From: Polyangium spumosum
Lineage (GTDB): Bacteria; Myxococcota_A; Polyangia; Polyangiales; Polyangiaceae
Direction: 5' to 3'
DNA: 64,000 nucleotides
Assembly (NCBI RefSeq): GCF_009649845.1
Contig: NZ_WJIE01000006.1
Coordinates: 744,001-808,000, forward strand
The notes under the pieces were generated by a model. It did not search any database. It was given only the letters and a program-made list of their open reading frames with translations, and was not told the DNA's origin. The position numbers were made by a program, and so were the translations under genes. Below are positions 27,021-35,154 of this stretch, in pieces. Position 1 is the first letter of the stretch, and every line of letters starts with the position of its first letter.

Positions 27021-28784
27021 TTACTTGCACTTCTTGAAGAGACCGACGCCCGTGCACGTCTTGCCGGTCTTCGTGCCGGTCGGCCTCGTCCCCACCGTGG
27101 GGTTCGTCTTCGTCGTCGTGCCGCCCGACTTCGTGGTGTTCGCGGTCGTCGCCGTCTCTTTCGGGGCCTCGGCGAGCTTGAATTCCTTCTCGAACTTCTT
27201 GTCGGCCTCGACCGTGATGTTCTCGGTCTGCGTCTGGTAACCGGCCTTCGAGAGCTCGACCATGTGCTCGCCCGGCGCGAGCTTGAGCGTCGCCGGATCC
27301 GTGATCTCCTTGTCGTCGACCTTGATCGTGTCGCAGCCCGGCGTGCACTTGATCGCGACCTCGACCTCGGTCGGCGCAGCCGGCGGCGGCGCGGGCGCTT
27401 CCCCCGAGCCCGCGGGCGCCGCGCTCTCACCGCTCCCGGTCGGCGCGCCCGTCGGCGTGATGGCGATCGGCGCGTTCGGATCTTCGGCCGTCCCCTTGTC
27501 CTTGCCGCCGAGCACGATGAACGCGCCCACCGCGCCGCCGACGAGCAGGACCGCCGCGACGCCGATGATGATCGGCAGCTTCTTCGAATTGCCGCCCCCA
27601 TCCATCTGCAGGCGCGGCGCCGCGGTCGTCGGCGCCATCGGGCCGGGGCCCATGCCCATGCCCATGCCCATGTCTGCGTTCGGCTGCGCCATGCCGCCCG
27701 GACCACCCATGCCGGGCCCGTCCATGCCGGGACCACCCATGCCCATGGCGGGGCCGCCCATGCCGGGCGCGCCCATGCTTGCGCCTCCGGGCGGAGGCGG
27801 CGGAGGGTAGCCGGAGCCGTCGCTCGATCCGCCGGGCTGGTAGACCGGCACCGCGGCCGTCGGGCCCATCGGATCGGCGCCGCTGATCGCAGGGAAGGCG
27901 ATCGTCGCGCTCGTGGCCATCTCGGGCATCGTCGCCGCGGCCGAGAAGGCTGCCGCGAGCTCGCTGGCCTGGCGGAAGCGCTCGTTCGGATCGAGCGCGA
28001 GCGCGCGGGTGAACACGGCGTCGAGCACCGGCGAGACCATCGCGCCGAGCTCCTGGGCTCGCTGCGAGGCGGGCTGACGTGGCCCCACGAGCTCGTGTTG
28101 CCACGAGGCGAGATCGGGCTGCGCGCCCTGGCAGGATCGCCAGTACGGCCGGCCCGTCAGGGCGTAGAAGAGCACGAGGCCCATCGCGAACACGTCGGCC
28201 GCGGCGTTGGCGGGCGCGCCGCCTTGCATCTGCTCGGGCGCGACCCAGGGCGCCGCGATCGCGTAGCCCTCGTTCGTCTGGACGTAGCTCCGAGCGAGGC
28301 CCGCGCCGAAGTCCATGACGCGCACCGCGAAGCCTTGCGGCGCGACGAACACGTTCGTCGGCTTGAGGGCGTGGTGCATGAGCCCCCGCACGTGGGCGTT
28401 GTCCAGCGTGCGCGCCATGTTCTGCGCGATCTGCGCGACCTCCTGCGGCGAGAGCGGTCGCTGCGAGACGAGCTGCTCGAGCGACGGCGCCGGGGAGAAC
28501 TCCGTCACCGTGAAGGGCGCGGCGGTCTGCTGATCGTAACCCGCGTCGAGCACCGGCAACACGGCGTCGGGCGGCAGCCCGTTCGTCGCCGTGTAGATCT
28601 GCTCGATCATCGTCATGATCTCGGGCCGCTGCGCGATGCTCGGCGAGTACATGCGCACGGCCATCTGGCGGCCCGTCGCGTCGACCACGCGGTACGTGGC
28701 CGACGAGCCGCCGTTGCCCAGGAGGGCCTGGACCGAGTACTTGCCGGCGATGACGTAGCCGGGGGAGAGCTGGGGCGCGGTCAC
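27021..28784 (-). CDS. predicted Ser/Thr pseudokinase with PEGA domain
   Basis: The 587-residue protein has a kinase fold but lacks key residues. The ATP-anchoring Lys is Arg44 (MAVRMYS), and the HRD catalytic loop reads HHALKPTN (137-144), so the base Asp is Ala139. The Gly loop (GNGGSSATY) and DFG (158-160) remain. A Pro/Gly/Met-rich linker, one membrane helix (PIIIGVAAVLLVGGAVGAFIVLG) and a PEGA domain (VAIKCTPGCDTIKVDDKEI; LAPGEHMVELSKAGYQ) follow. It is probably a signalling scaffold. The GTG at 28784 has AAGGA upstream and lies eight bases after the lipoprotein gene, indicating an operon. Confidence 0.88.
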   Translation of the reverse strand: MTAPQLSPGYVIAGKYSVQALLGNGGSSATYRVVDATGRQMAVRMYSPSIAQRPEIMTMIEQIYTATNGLPPDAVLPVLDAGYDQQTAAPFTVTEFSPAPSLEQLVSQRPLSPQEVAQIAQNMARTLDNAHVRGLMHHALKPTNVFVAPQGFAVRVMDFGAGLARSYVQTNEGYAIAAPWVAPEQMQGGAPANAAADVFAMGLVLFYALTGRPYWRSCQGAQPDLASWQHELVGPRQPASQRAQELGAMVSPVLDAVFTRALALDPNERFRQASELAAAFSAAATMPEMATSATIAFPAISGADPMGPTAAVPVYQPGGSSDGSGYPPPPPPGGASMGAPGMGGPAMGMGGPGMDGPGMGGPGGMAQPNADMGMGMGMGPGPMAPTTAAPRLQMDGGGNSKKLPIIIGVAAVLLVGGAVGAFIVLGGKDKGTAEDPNAPIAITPTGAPTGSGESAAPAGSGEAPAPPPAAPTEVEVAIKCTPGCDTIKVDDKEITDPATLKLAPGEHMVELSKAGYQTQTENITVEADKKFEKEFKLAEAPKETATTANTTKSGGTTTKTNPTVGTRPTGTKTGKTCTGVGLFKKCK

Positions 28785-28792
28785 GGCGTTCC

Positions 28793-29431
28793 TTACTCGG
28801 CCTTGATGGACTCGATGGCCTTGCTCACCGCGCCCATGCCCGCCTCGTCGTCGTCGGCCGCGAAGCCGAGCCCGAGCAGCGCGGGTTCGCCGTCCTTGAG
28901 CGGCGCCTGCAGCACGAGCAGCGTGCCCTTCTTCTTGGCGCGCTCGGTGCCGGCCGCCGTCCACACGTTGAGCTCGATGCCGTTGACCGTCTGCGTGTTC
29001 TCCGGCTTCTTCCAGTTGACCTTGAAGCCCTTCGGCGGCGTGACGTTGATCGCCTTGATCGCCTCGGTGAGGGCCTCGTCGCGCGCCGTCGTGTCTTTCT
29101 TCGCGTCCTTGTCCGGCGTGTACGAGCCGAACACGACGACGGCGCCTTCCTCCGAGACCTGCGCGATCGTCTGCGCGTCGCCCTGCGCGTACATCCACGA
29201 CTCCGCGGGGTGGAAGGTGAGCTTGGCGCTCTTCACCTTGGCGACGGTGTTTTTCTTCGCGGCGCACTTCTCGTCGAGCGACTCGCACTTCGGCGGAGGC
29301 GGAGGCGTCTCGACGACTTGCGCCGTGTTCGCGTCGTCGGCCGTCTCCGTGTCGGGTTTGTTCCCGCCGCACGCAGCAGCCACGACGAGGAGAGCGAGGG
29401 GGGCGATTGCTTTGAAGGTGCGGTAGACCAT
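28793..29431 (-). CDS. hypothetical lipoprotein, 212 aa
   Basis: Signal peptide with lipobox VVAAAC (Cys near residue 21), acidic/Thr linker, Pro run, then an alpha/beta domain with repeated Lys-rich segments (KKNTVAKVKSAKLTFHPAESWMYAQGD; ALTEAIKAINVTPPKGFKVNWKKPEN). It ends in KAIESIKAE. No family was recognised. It directly precedes the pseudokinase gene with eight bases between, so the two are almost certainly cotranscribed and may work together at the envelope, for example as a sensor and a scaffold (inference). Confidence 0.72.
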   Translation of the reverse strand: MVYRTFKAIAPLALLVVAAACGGNKPDTETADDANTAQVVETPPPPPKCESLDEKCAAKKNTVAKVKSAKLTFHPAESWMYAQGDAQTIAQVSEEGAVVVFGSYTPDKDAKKDTTARDEALTEAIKAINVTPPKGFKVNWKKPENTQTVNGIELNVWTAAGTERAKKKGTLLVLQAPLKDGEPALLGLGFAADDDEAGMGAVSKAIESIKAE

Positions 29432-29543
29432 GCGCAAATCCGAGCGTGTCAGATGCCGGCCGGCGTCCGCAAGTATTTCGGGTCTCGCCCCCCCCACCTT
29501 CGCCGCCGGATCCAGGGGCGCGGGGAGCGCACAGCGGAAAAAG

Positions 29544-30251
29544 CTAGGGCTTTTTCTTCATCCCGGGCAGGTAGGCCTTCTCGGGGGCCTGCTCGAGGAA
29601 CTCGATCTTCTCGGCCGTCATGATCCCGTACTTCGGGTTCGCGGCGGCGCCCGAGCTCGCCTTCGTGAAGGTGACCGAGTAGGTGCCCGTCACCTTGACC
29701 TTCGCCCCGATGTTGGGGATCGGGTTCGGCAGATCCGCGCCCCAGAACTCGTCGGCGAGCTTCGCCTCGCCTTCCTTGCCCTTCGGCTGCTTGTCGATCG
29801 CCTCGATCAGCGTGAAGACCTGCGCGAAGTTCGACGCCCAGCCCATCACGTCGATCATGTCCGCCGTCTCGCCCTTCTCGTCCGCGATCGCGAAGGTCGG
29901 GATCGGCGCCTTGCAGTCCGGCGGATCACCCTTGCCCGTCTTGTGGATCGCGCAGGCCGGCGCGTCGGCGTAGTTCGTCTTGACGACGTAGCCGACGATG
30001 GAGACCTGCTTGCCGTTGACGTCCTCGAAGTGCACGCGGCTGCGGAGATCGTGCGTGATGCCCCAGACCGTGTACGCGCCGTCGGACGTCTTCTTCTGCT
30101 TCTGCGGGAGCGTCGGCACCGCGGGCATCGAGGCCTTCTTGCCGCTCACCGCGGGCTTTGCCTTGTACGGCTCCTCCGACGGTCCGCAGCCGAGCACGGC
30201 CGAGCCTGTGACGGAGGCGAGGGCGAAAACGAGTGCATGTCGGACGTTCAT
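29544..30251 (-). CDS. hypothetical lipoprotein, 235 aa
   Basis: Lipobox AVLGC after a typical signal peptide (MNVRHALVFALASVTG). The mature part has a Lys/Pro linker and then a beta-rich domain with YTVWGITHDLRSRVHFEDV, NGKQVSIVGYVVKTNY, a Cys pair (PACAIHKTGKGDPPDC), FAIADEKGETADMIDV and VKVTGTYSVTF. This looks like an OB-fold-like module, which recurs in myxobacterial lipoproteins. The function is unknown. It lies 112 bases upstream of the next minus-strand lipoprotein, a separate transcript or the first gene of a three-gene unit. The ATG at 30251 begins the signal peptide. Confidence 0.75.
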   Translation of the reverse strand: MNVRHALVFALASVTGSAVLGCGPSEEPYKAKPAVSGKKASMPAVPTLPQKQKKTSDGAYTVWGITHDLRSRVHFEDVNGKQVSIVGYVVKTNYADAPACAIHKTGKGDPPDCKAPIPTFAIADEKGETADMIDVMGWASNFAQVFTLIEAIDKQPKGKEGEAKLADEFWGADLPNPIPNIGAKVKVTGTYSVTFTKASSGAAANPKYGIMTAEKIEFLEQAPEKAYLPGMKKKP

Positions 30252-30495
30252 GAGTCTCTCCGGGCCGCTCGAGGGTACGCCCTCGGGCACAGGCTGCCTC
30301 CCTGGGCAGGGGGATTGGGCTGAAAAGGGCTAACACGACGGTGCACGGGGCGTAAAGAGAAACGCCGAAGGAGGGGGCTGGGCGCCCGAACGCCTCTCAT
30401 AATGAGGCGCCTCGGCGGGCCGGCGGGCCCGTCCAAACCCGAGGTCGTCGTCGAGCGTCGCCCGGGCCACGAAGGTAGGGTAGTCTCCACGCACC

Positions 30496-31761
30496 ATGCG
30501 CGAGACGAAGCTGCGCGCCCCGTTCGAGACCTCGCGGGTGCTCGTCATGATCCTGGCGGGTGGGGAGGGCCGGAGGCTCGGCCCTCTCACCTCCGACCGC
30601 GCCAAGCCGGCCGTCCCGTTCGGCGGTCGTTACAGGATCATCGACATCGTCCTCTCGAACTTCGTCAACTCGGGGCTGCACAAGATCAAGATCCTCACGC
30701 AGTACAAGAGCGCGTCGCTCGACGAGCACATCGCGCGGGCCTGGCGCCTCTCGCCGATGCTCGACAACTTCATCGAGACGATCCCGGCGCAGCAGCGCAC
30801 CGGCAAGAGCTGGTTCAAGGGCTCGGCCGACGCCGTCTTCCAGACGCAGCACGTCATCACGGACGAGTCGCCCACGCACGTCTGCATCTTCGGCGGCGAT
30901 CACGTCTACAAGATGGACATGCGCCAGATGCTCGACGCGCACCTCGAGAGGAACGCCGAGGTCACCGTCGCGGCCATCCCCGTCCCGCGCAAGGAGGCCA
31001 CGCAGTTCGGCGTGATCGAGGCCGACGCGCAGGGCCGGCTCATCGCCTTCCACGAGAAGGTCCCCGACCCGCCGCCGATGCCCGGCCACCCGGACCTCGC
31101 CCTCGCCTCGATGGGCAACTACATCTTCAACACGGGCAGCCTGCTCGAGTCGCTCGGGGAGGACGCGAAGAACGAGCAGAGCGCGCACGACTTCGGCCGC
31201 GACATCATCCCGTACATGGTCCGGAACGGGAAACGCGCGTTCGTCTACGACTTCCAGACGAACCGCGTGCCCGGCGAGGACGAGGGCTCGAACGCGTACT
31301 GGCGCGACATCGGCACGATCGACGCCTACTGGGCCGCGCAGATGGACCTCATCAGCGTCCAGCCCGCCTTCAACCTCTACAACCAGCGCTGGCCGATCCG
31401 CACCGCGATGAGCCACGATCCGCCGGCGAAGTTCGTCTTCCGCGACGAGTGGAACGCGCGCGTCGGCATCGCGACCGAGAGCCTCGTCTCGCTCGGCTGC
31501 ATCATCTCCGGCGGCCGGATCCACAGGAGCGTCCTTTCGAACCGCTGCCGCGTGAACTCCTTCAGCCACGTGGAGGAGAGCGTGCTCTTCGAGAACGTGG
31601 TGATCGGCCGGCACGCCAAGATCCGCCGCGCGATCATCGACAAGGACGTCGAGGTCCCGCCCGGCGCCGAGATCGGCTACAACCTCGAGGAAGACAAGAA
31701 GCGCTGGTACGTGAGCGAGGGCGGCATCGTCGTCATCCCCAAGCGCGCGAAGATCGGCTGA
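30496..31761 (+). CDS. glgC: glucose-1-phosphate adenylyltransferase
   Basis: Makes ADP-glucose from glucose-1-phosphate and ATP, the committed step of bacterial glycogen synthesis. The 421-residue protein shows the nucleotide loop ILAGGEGRRLGPLTSDRAKPAVPFGG, RIIDIVLSN, the catalytic GGDHVYKMDM, the sugar-binding FHEKVPD, SMGNYIFN and the C-terminal beta-helix. It has the Arg-rich N-terminal strand expected for allosteric activator binding. It heads a plus-strand run; the phosphatase gene follows after nine bases. No other glg gene is in the window. Confidence 0.96.
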   Translation: MRETKLRAPFETSRVLVMILAGGEGRRLGPLTSDRAKPAVPFGGRYRIIDIVLSNFVNSGLHKIKILTQYKSASLDEHIARAWRLSPMLDNFIETIPAQQRTGKSWFKGSADAVFQTQHVITDESPTHVCIFGGDHVYKMDMRQMLDAHLERNAEVTVAAIPVPRKEATQFGVIEADAQGRLIAFHEKVPDPPPMPGHPDLALASMGNYIFNTGSLLESLGEDAKNEQSAHDFGRDIIPYMVRNGKRAFVYDFQTNRVPGEDEGSNAYWRDIGTIDAYWAAQMDLISVQPAFNLYNQRWPIRTAMSHDPPAKFVFRDEWNARVGIATESLVSLGCIISGGRIHRSVLSNRCRVNSFSHVEESVLFENVVIGRHAKIRRAIIDKDVEVPPGAEIGYNLEEDKKRWYVSEGGIVVIPKRAKIG

Positions 31762-31770
31762 GCGGGAGCG

Positions 31771-32460
31771 ATGGGTCGAACGGTCGTGGTCGGCGACCTG
31801 CACGGATGCAGGGACGAACTCGAAGATTTGCTCGGCCACGTCGGGTTCGGCGCGGGCGACCGGCTGATCTCGGTCGGCGACCTCGTGGTGCGTGGCCCCG
31901 ATCCCGCGGGCACGATCGATCTGCTCCGCAAGCACCACGCGCGCGTGGTCCGCGGCAACCACGAGGATCGGCTGCTCCGGTATCGGCAAGCGCCTCCGGG
32001 CACCGCGCCGCAGCTCGGGAGCCTGCAGCGCGAGGTCGTGCGGGCACTGCGTCGCCGGCACTGGGACTTCCTCGGCTCGCTGCCGCTCTGGATCGATCTG
32101 CCCGAGCATGACCTCCGCGTCGTGCACGCGGGCGTCGATCCCGCGCTGCCCATCGAGCGTCAGAGCCCGCGCACGCTCATGTACGTGCGTTCGATCGGCC
32201 TGAGCGGCGCGCCCGAGGAGCGGCGCGGGCCGATCCTCTGGGGCGAGCAGTACGTGGGGCCGCCGCACCTCGTCTTCGGGCACAACGCCCTCGAGCGCCC
32301 GCAGATCCACCCGTACGCGACCGGCATCGACACGGGCTGCGTGTACGGCGGACGCCTCACGGCGATGGTGCTGCGCGCGGGTGAACACCCGCCTCCGCCC
32401 GAGGATCGGATGAGCGTCCTCGTGAGCGTGCCGGCGCGAAGGACCTACTACCCGCGCTGA
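31771..32460 (+). CDS. calcineurin-like Ser/Thr metallophosphatase (PrpA/ApaH type)
   Basis: The 229-residue protein has all metallophosphoesterase motifs: GDLHGC, GDLVVRGPD, RGNHEDRLLR, a metal-binding His in VVHAGVD and GHNALERP near the end. It resembles PrpA/PrpB and diadenosine tetraphosphatase relatives, which remove phosphate from proteins or split Ap4A with Mn2+. In a genome with many Hanks kinases a role in reversing protein phosphorylation is plausible. It follows glgC after nine bases, so cotranscription is likely. Confidence 0.9.
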   Translation: MGRTVVVGDLHGCRDELEDLLGHVGFGAGDRLISVGDLVVRGPDPAGTIDLLRKHHARVVRGNHEDRLLRYRQAPPGTAPQLGSLQREVVRALRRRHWDFLGSLPLWIDLPEHDLRVVHAGVDPALPIERQSPRTLMYVRSIGLSGAPEERRGPILWGEQYVGPPHLVFGHNALERPQIHPYATGIDTGCVYGGRLTAMVLRAGEHPPPPEDRMSVLVSVPARRTYYPR

Positions 32461-32517
32461 GGGAGCCGCAATCCGGCTCTCGCCAAGGGCGCGCGTTTGG
32501 GGCTACCCTCACGGGTC

Positions 32518-33420
32518 ATGCGCTCCGTCTGGCCTCGCCTCGCCGCGACGCTCGCCCTCACGGCCGCCTGCCATTCTGCGTTCGTCGTCGCGACGCCCTC
32601 GCTCGTGTACGCGCAGGCTGCCGCCAAGGGCGCCAAGGCCACGGTCACCTCGCTCATCCAGCGCGGCAGCGCGCTCTTCGACGACGCCGAGTACGAAGAG
32701 TCGATCCAGACGCTCTCCGCGGCGCTGCTTCGGCCCGGCACGAGCAAGCAGGAGAAGATCGAGATCTACCGCCTGCTCGCCTACAACTACATCGTCCTCA
32801 AGCGCATGGACGAGGCCGACGCCGCCGTGCGAGGCCTGCTCGTGCTCGACGAGACGTACAGCTTGCCGCCGACCGAGTCGCCGCGCTTCAAGGACTTCTT
32901 CAAGGCGACGCGCGAGAAGTGGGAGTCGGAGGGCAAGCCGGGCCGCGAGGCGCAGAACTCGCCCGTGGCCGAGAAGCCGATCCGCATCATGCACACGTCG
33001 CCCGCGCAGGTCCCGCCGGGCACGCTCATCAAGCTCTCGGGTCGGGTCGAGGATCCGGACGGGCGCGTGCGCGCCATGCAGCTCGCGTATCGCACGGGCG
33101 CGGACGGCAAGTTCGTCCTCGTCCCGGCGAGCTTCACGCTCGGCGAGTTCCGCGCGCAGATCCCGAGCGCCGCGGTCAAGCCCCCGCTCGTCGAGTACTA
33201 CCTGCAGGCGATCGACAAGGGCGGCCTGCCGCTCACCTCGCGCGGCGACGCGGCGACGCCGCTGCGTATCGCCGTGCCCGCGGCGCAGAAGGGCGGCGTC
33301 TTGTCGAGCCCGTGGTTCTGGGTGCCCGTCGGCCTCGCGGTCGTGGGCGGCGGCGTGGCCGCGACGTACTTCCTCCTCAACCAGAGGACCTCGACCGTCA
33401 CGATCCGCGTGACGGAGTAG
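32518..33420 (+). CDS. TPR-like exported protein with C-terminal membrane helix, 300 aa
   Basis: The signal peptide is residues 1-32 (LALTAACHSAFVV...VYAQAA; no strict lipobox). TPR-like helices follow (IQRGSALFDDAEYEESIQTLSAAL; IYRLLAYNYIVLKRMDEADAAVRGLL). A beta-sandwich module follows (PIRIMHTSPAQVPPGTLIKLSGRVEDPDGRV...VLVPASFTLGEFRAQIP), ending with a membrane helix (FWVPVGLAVVGGGVAATYFLL) and a short tail. The architecture recurs in myxobacteria; its function is unknown. It is probably periplasmic and anchored in the membrane. The ATG at 32518 begins the signal peptide. Confidence 0.75.
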   Translation: MRSVWPRLAATLALTAACHSAFVVATPSLVYAQAAAKGAKATVTSLIQRGSALFDDAEYEESIQTLSAALLRPGTSKQEKIEIYRLLAYNYIVLKRMDEADAAVRGLLVLDETYSLPPTESPRFKDFFKATREKWESEGKPGREAQNSPVAEKPIRIMHTSPAQVPPGTLIKLSGRVEDPDGRVRAMQLAYRTGADGKFVLVPASFTLGEFRAQIPSAAVKPPLVEYYLQAIDKGGLPLTSRGDAATPLRIAVPAAQKGGVLSSPWFWVPVGLAVVGGGVAATYFLLNQRTSTVTIRVTE

Positions 33421-33455
33421 CCGCGACGACCGATTCGCGCCAAACCTCCGCCGAC

Positions 33456-34352
33456 ATGACCGAGCCTGTTTATCCGTTCGTCGCCGTCGACGTCCCCCGC
33501 GATCAAGCCGAAGAGCTCGGCGCGTTGCTCTTCGAACTCGGCGCCATGGGCGTCGAGGAGCGCGACGAGCAGACGCTCGCGAAGGGCGCGGGCGAAGGCA
33601 AGGTGACCCTCGTCGCGAGCTTCTCCACGCGCGAGGAGGCCGATCAGGCGATCACCTCCCTCACCGAGGAGGACGCCTCGCTCGCGCCGCGTATCGAGGA
33701 GATCGTCGGCGACGCCTGGCGCGACGCCTGGAAGCAACACTTCGAGCCCTTCCCGTTCACGCCCGACGTGGTCGTCGTGCCGCCGTGGGTCAGTTACGAG
33801 AAGAAGCGCGCGGACGAGCACGTGCTCGAGCTCGAGCCGGGCCGCGCCTTCGGCACGGGCCTGCACGCGACGACCTCGCTCGTCGCCGAGATGCTCCACG
33901 ATCGCAAGAGCTCGCTCGCCGGCATGCGTGTCCTCGACGTCGGCACGGGCAGCGGCATCCTCGCGCTCGTCGCGCTGATCTACGGCGCCGCGAGCGCGCT
34001 CGCGATCGACAACGACCCCGAGGTGATCGACGTCGTGCGCGAGAACGCCGAGCGCAACGGCCTCGCCGATCGTGTCGTCGTCCGCGAGCAGACGATCGAG
34101 TCGGTGACCGAGACCTTCCCCGTCGTGCTCGCGAACATCGAGACCCGCGTGCTCCGTCCGATCGCGGAAGACCTGGCGCGCACGGTCTCTCCTTCCGGCC
34201 TCTTGATCCTCTCCGGCATCCTCGCGGCCGAGCACGACGAGATCGTCGCGCGTTACACCTCGCTCGCGCGTCCCTTGCGCCACCTCGAGACCCGTCGCCG
34301 CGGCGATGGCACCGGCGACGACTGGGTCGCGATCACGTTCGCGGCGTCATGA
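33456..34352 (+). CDS. prmA: ribosomal protein L11 methyltransferase
   Basis: Trimethylates lysines and the N-terminus of ribosomal protein L11. The 298-residue protein has the small N-terminal domain (ELGALLFELGAMGVEERD), the conserved DAWKQHFEPFPFTPDVVVVPPW linker, LEPGRAFGTGLHATT, motif I DVGTGSGILALVAL and NIETRVLRPIAEDL. These are diagnostic for PrmA. The stop overlaps the rsmE start by four bases (ATGA), the usual prmA-rsmE arrangement. Confidence 0.95.
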   Translation: MTEPVYPFVAVDVPRDQAEELGALLFELGAMGVEERDEQTLAKGAGEGKVTLVASFSTREEADQAITSLTEEDASLAPRIEEIVGDAWRDAWKQHFEPFPFTPDVVVVPPWVSYEKKRADEHVLELEPGRAFGTGLHATTSLVAEMLHDRKSSLAGMRVLDVGTGSGILALVALIYGAASALAIDNDPEVIDVVRENAERNGLADRVVVREQTIESVTETFPVVLANIETRVLRPIAEDLARTVSPSGLLILSGILAAEHDEIVARYTSLARPLRHLETRRRGDGTGDDWVAITFAAS

Positions 34353-35077
34353 GGGGCCCGCTGCGTGTCCCCGTCGCCCGCGTCGAGGCGGGCGCTTCGA
34401 TCCTCGACGAGGACGCCTCTCGTTACGTCGCGCGTGTGCATCGCAAGCGCCTAGGCGATCGCGTGGTGCTCTTCGATCCCGACCGCGCGATCGAGGCCGA
34501 CGCCGAGATCACGGCGATCGATCGCGCCAGCGTCTCCGTCCTCGTCGAGGCTCCGCGCGTGGCCACGTTCCTCCCGGCACGCCGCGTGACGCTCCTCCAG
34601 GCCACGTGCAAGAGCGACAAGTTCGACGCCATCGTGCGTGACGCGACCGAGCTCGGCGCGAGCCGCGTGGTCCCGGTCGTCGCCGAGCGATCCGTGGGTC
34701 GCCCCGCGGACGGCCGGGCCGCGCGGTGGCGCAGGATCGCGGTCGAGGCGGCGCGGCAATGTGGCCGCGGTGATGCGCCTGCGATCTCGTCGCCGATGGA
34801 GCTCGCGGAGGCCGTGCAGCTCTTCGCGGCGGGCGAGGGCGTCTCCGGCTTTTGCCTGGATCCCATGGCCGACGCGCCGCTCGGCCCGGCGCTCCGCCGC
34901 CTCGCCCCGGAGGTCGAGCTCGCCTTCGTCGTGGGCCCCGAGGGGGGCTTGTCCCCGGCCGAGATCGAGGCGTGCACCTCGGCCGGCCTCGCGCGTGTCT
35001 CGCTCGGCCCGCTCACGCTCCGCGCCGAGACGGTGTGCGCGGCGGTGCTCGGCGCCGTGCTGATGCTCTCGCGATAA
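34349..35077 (+). CDS. rsmE: 16S rRNA (uracil-N3) methyltransferase
   Basis: Methylates U1498 of 16S rRNA. The 242-residue SPOUT protein has an N-terminal PUA-like part (RYVARVHRKRLGDRVVLFDPD), QATCKSDKFDAIVRDATELGASRVVPVVAERS, RRIAVEAARQCGR and the SAM-binding knot GPEGGLSPAEIEACTSAG plus LGPLTLRAETVCAAVLG. The ATG overlaps the prmA stop. It is followed by a 77-base spacer carrying short direct repeats before the histidine kinase gene. Confidence 0.94.
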   Translation: MRGPLRVPVARVEAGASILDEDASRYVARVHRKRLGDRVVLFDPDRAIEADAEITAIDRASVSVLVEAPRVATFLPARRVTLLQATCKSDKFDAIVRDATELGASRVVPVVAERSVGRPADGRAARWRRIAVEAARQCGRGDAPAISSPMELAEAVQLFAAGEGVSGFCLDPMADAPLGPALRRLAPEVELAFVVGPEGGLSPAEIEACTSAGLARVSLGPLTLRAETVCAAVLGAVLMLSR

Positions 35078-35090
35078 CGCCCCGCGCCGC

Positions 35091-35134
35091 GGACGAACCC
35101 GGGCGGGACAAACCCGGACTTGACAAACCCGGGC
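35091..35134. repeat. three short direct repeats GAC(G/A)AACCCGG in the spacer upstream of the histidine kinase gene
   Basis: Units at 35091-35104, 35105-35118 and 35119-35134 share GACAAACCCGG or close variants, on a 14-base step. The third contains TTGACA (35120-35125), which could be a -35 box, though no good -10 is seen. It could be a regulator binding site for the two-component genes. Confidence 0.45.
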
Positions 35135-35154
35135 GTCCGGCGTCACCTTTCCGC

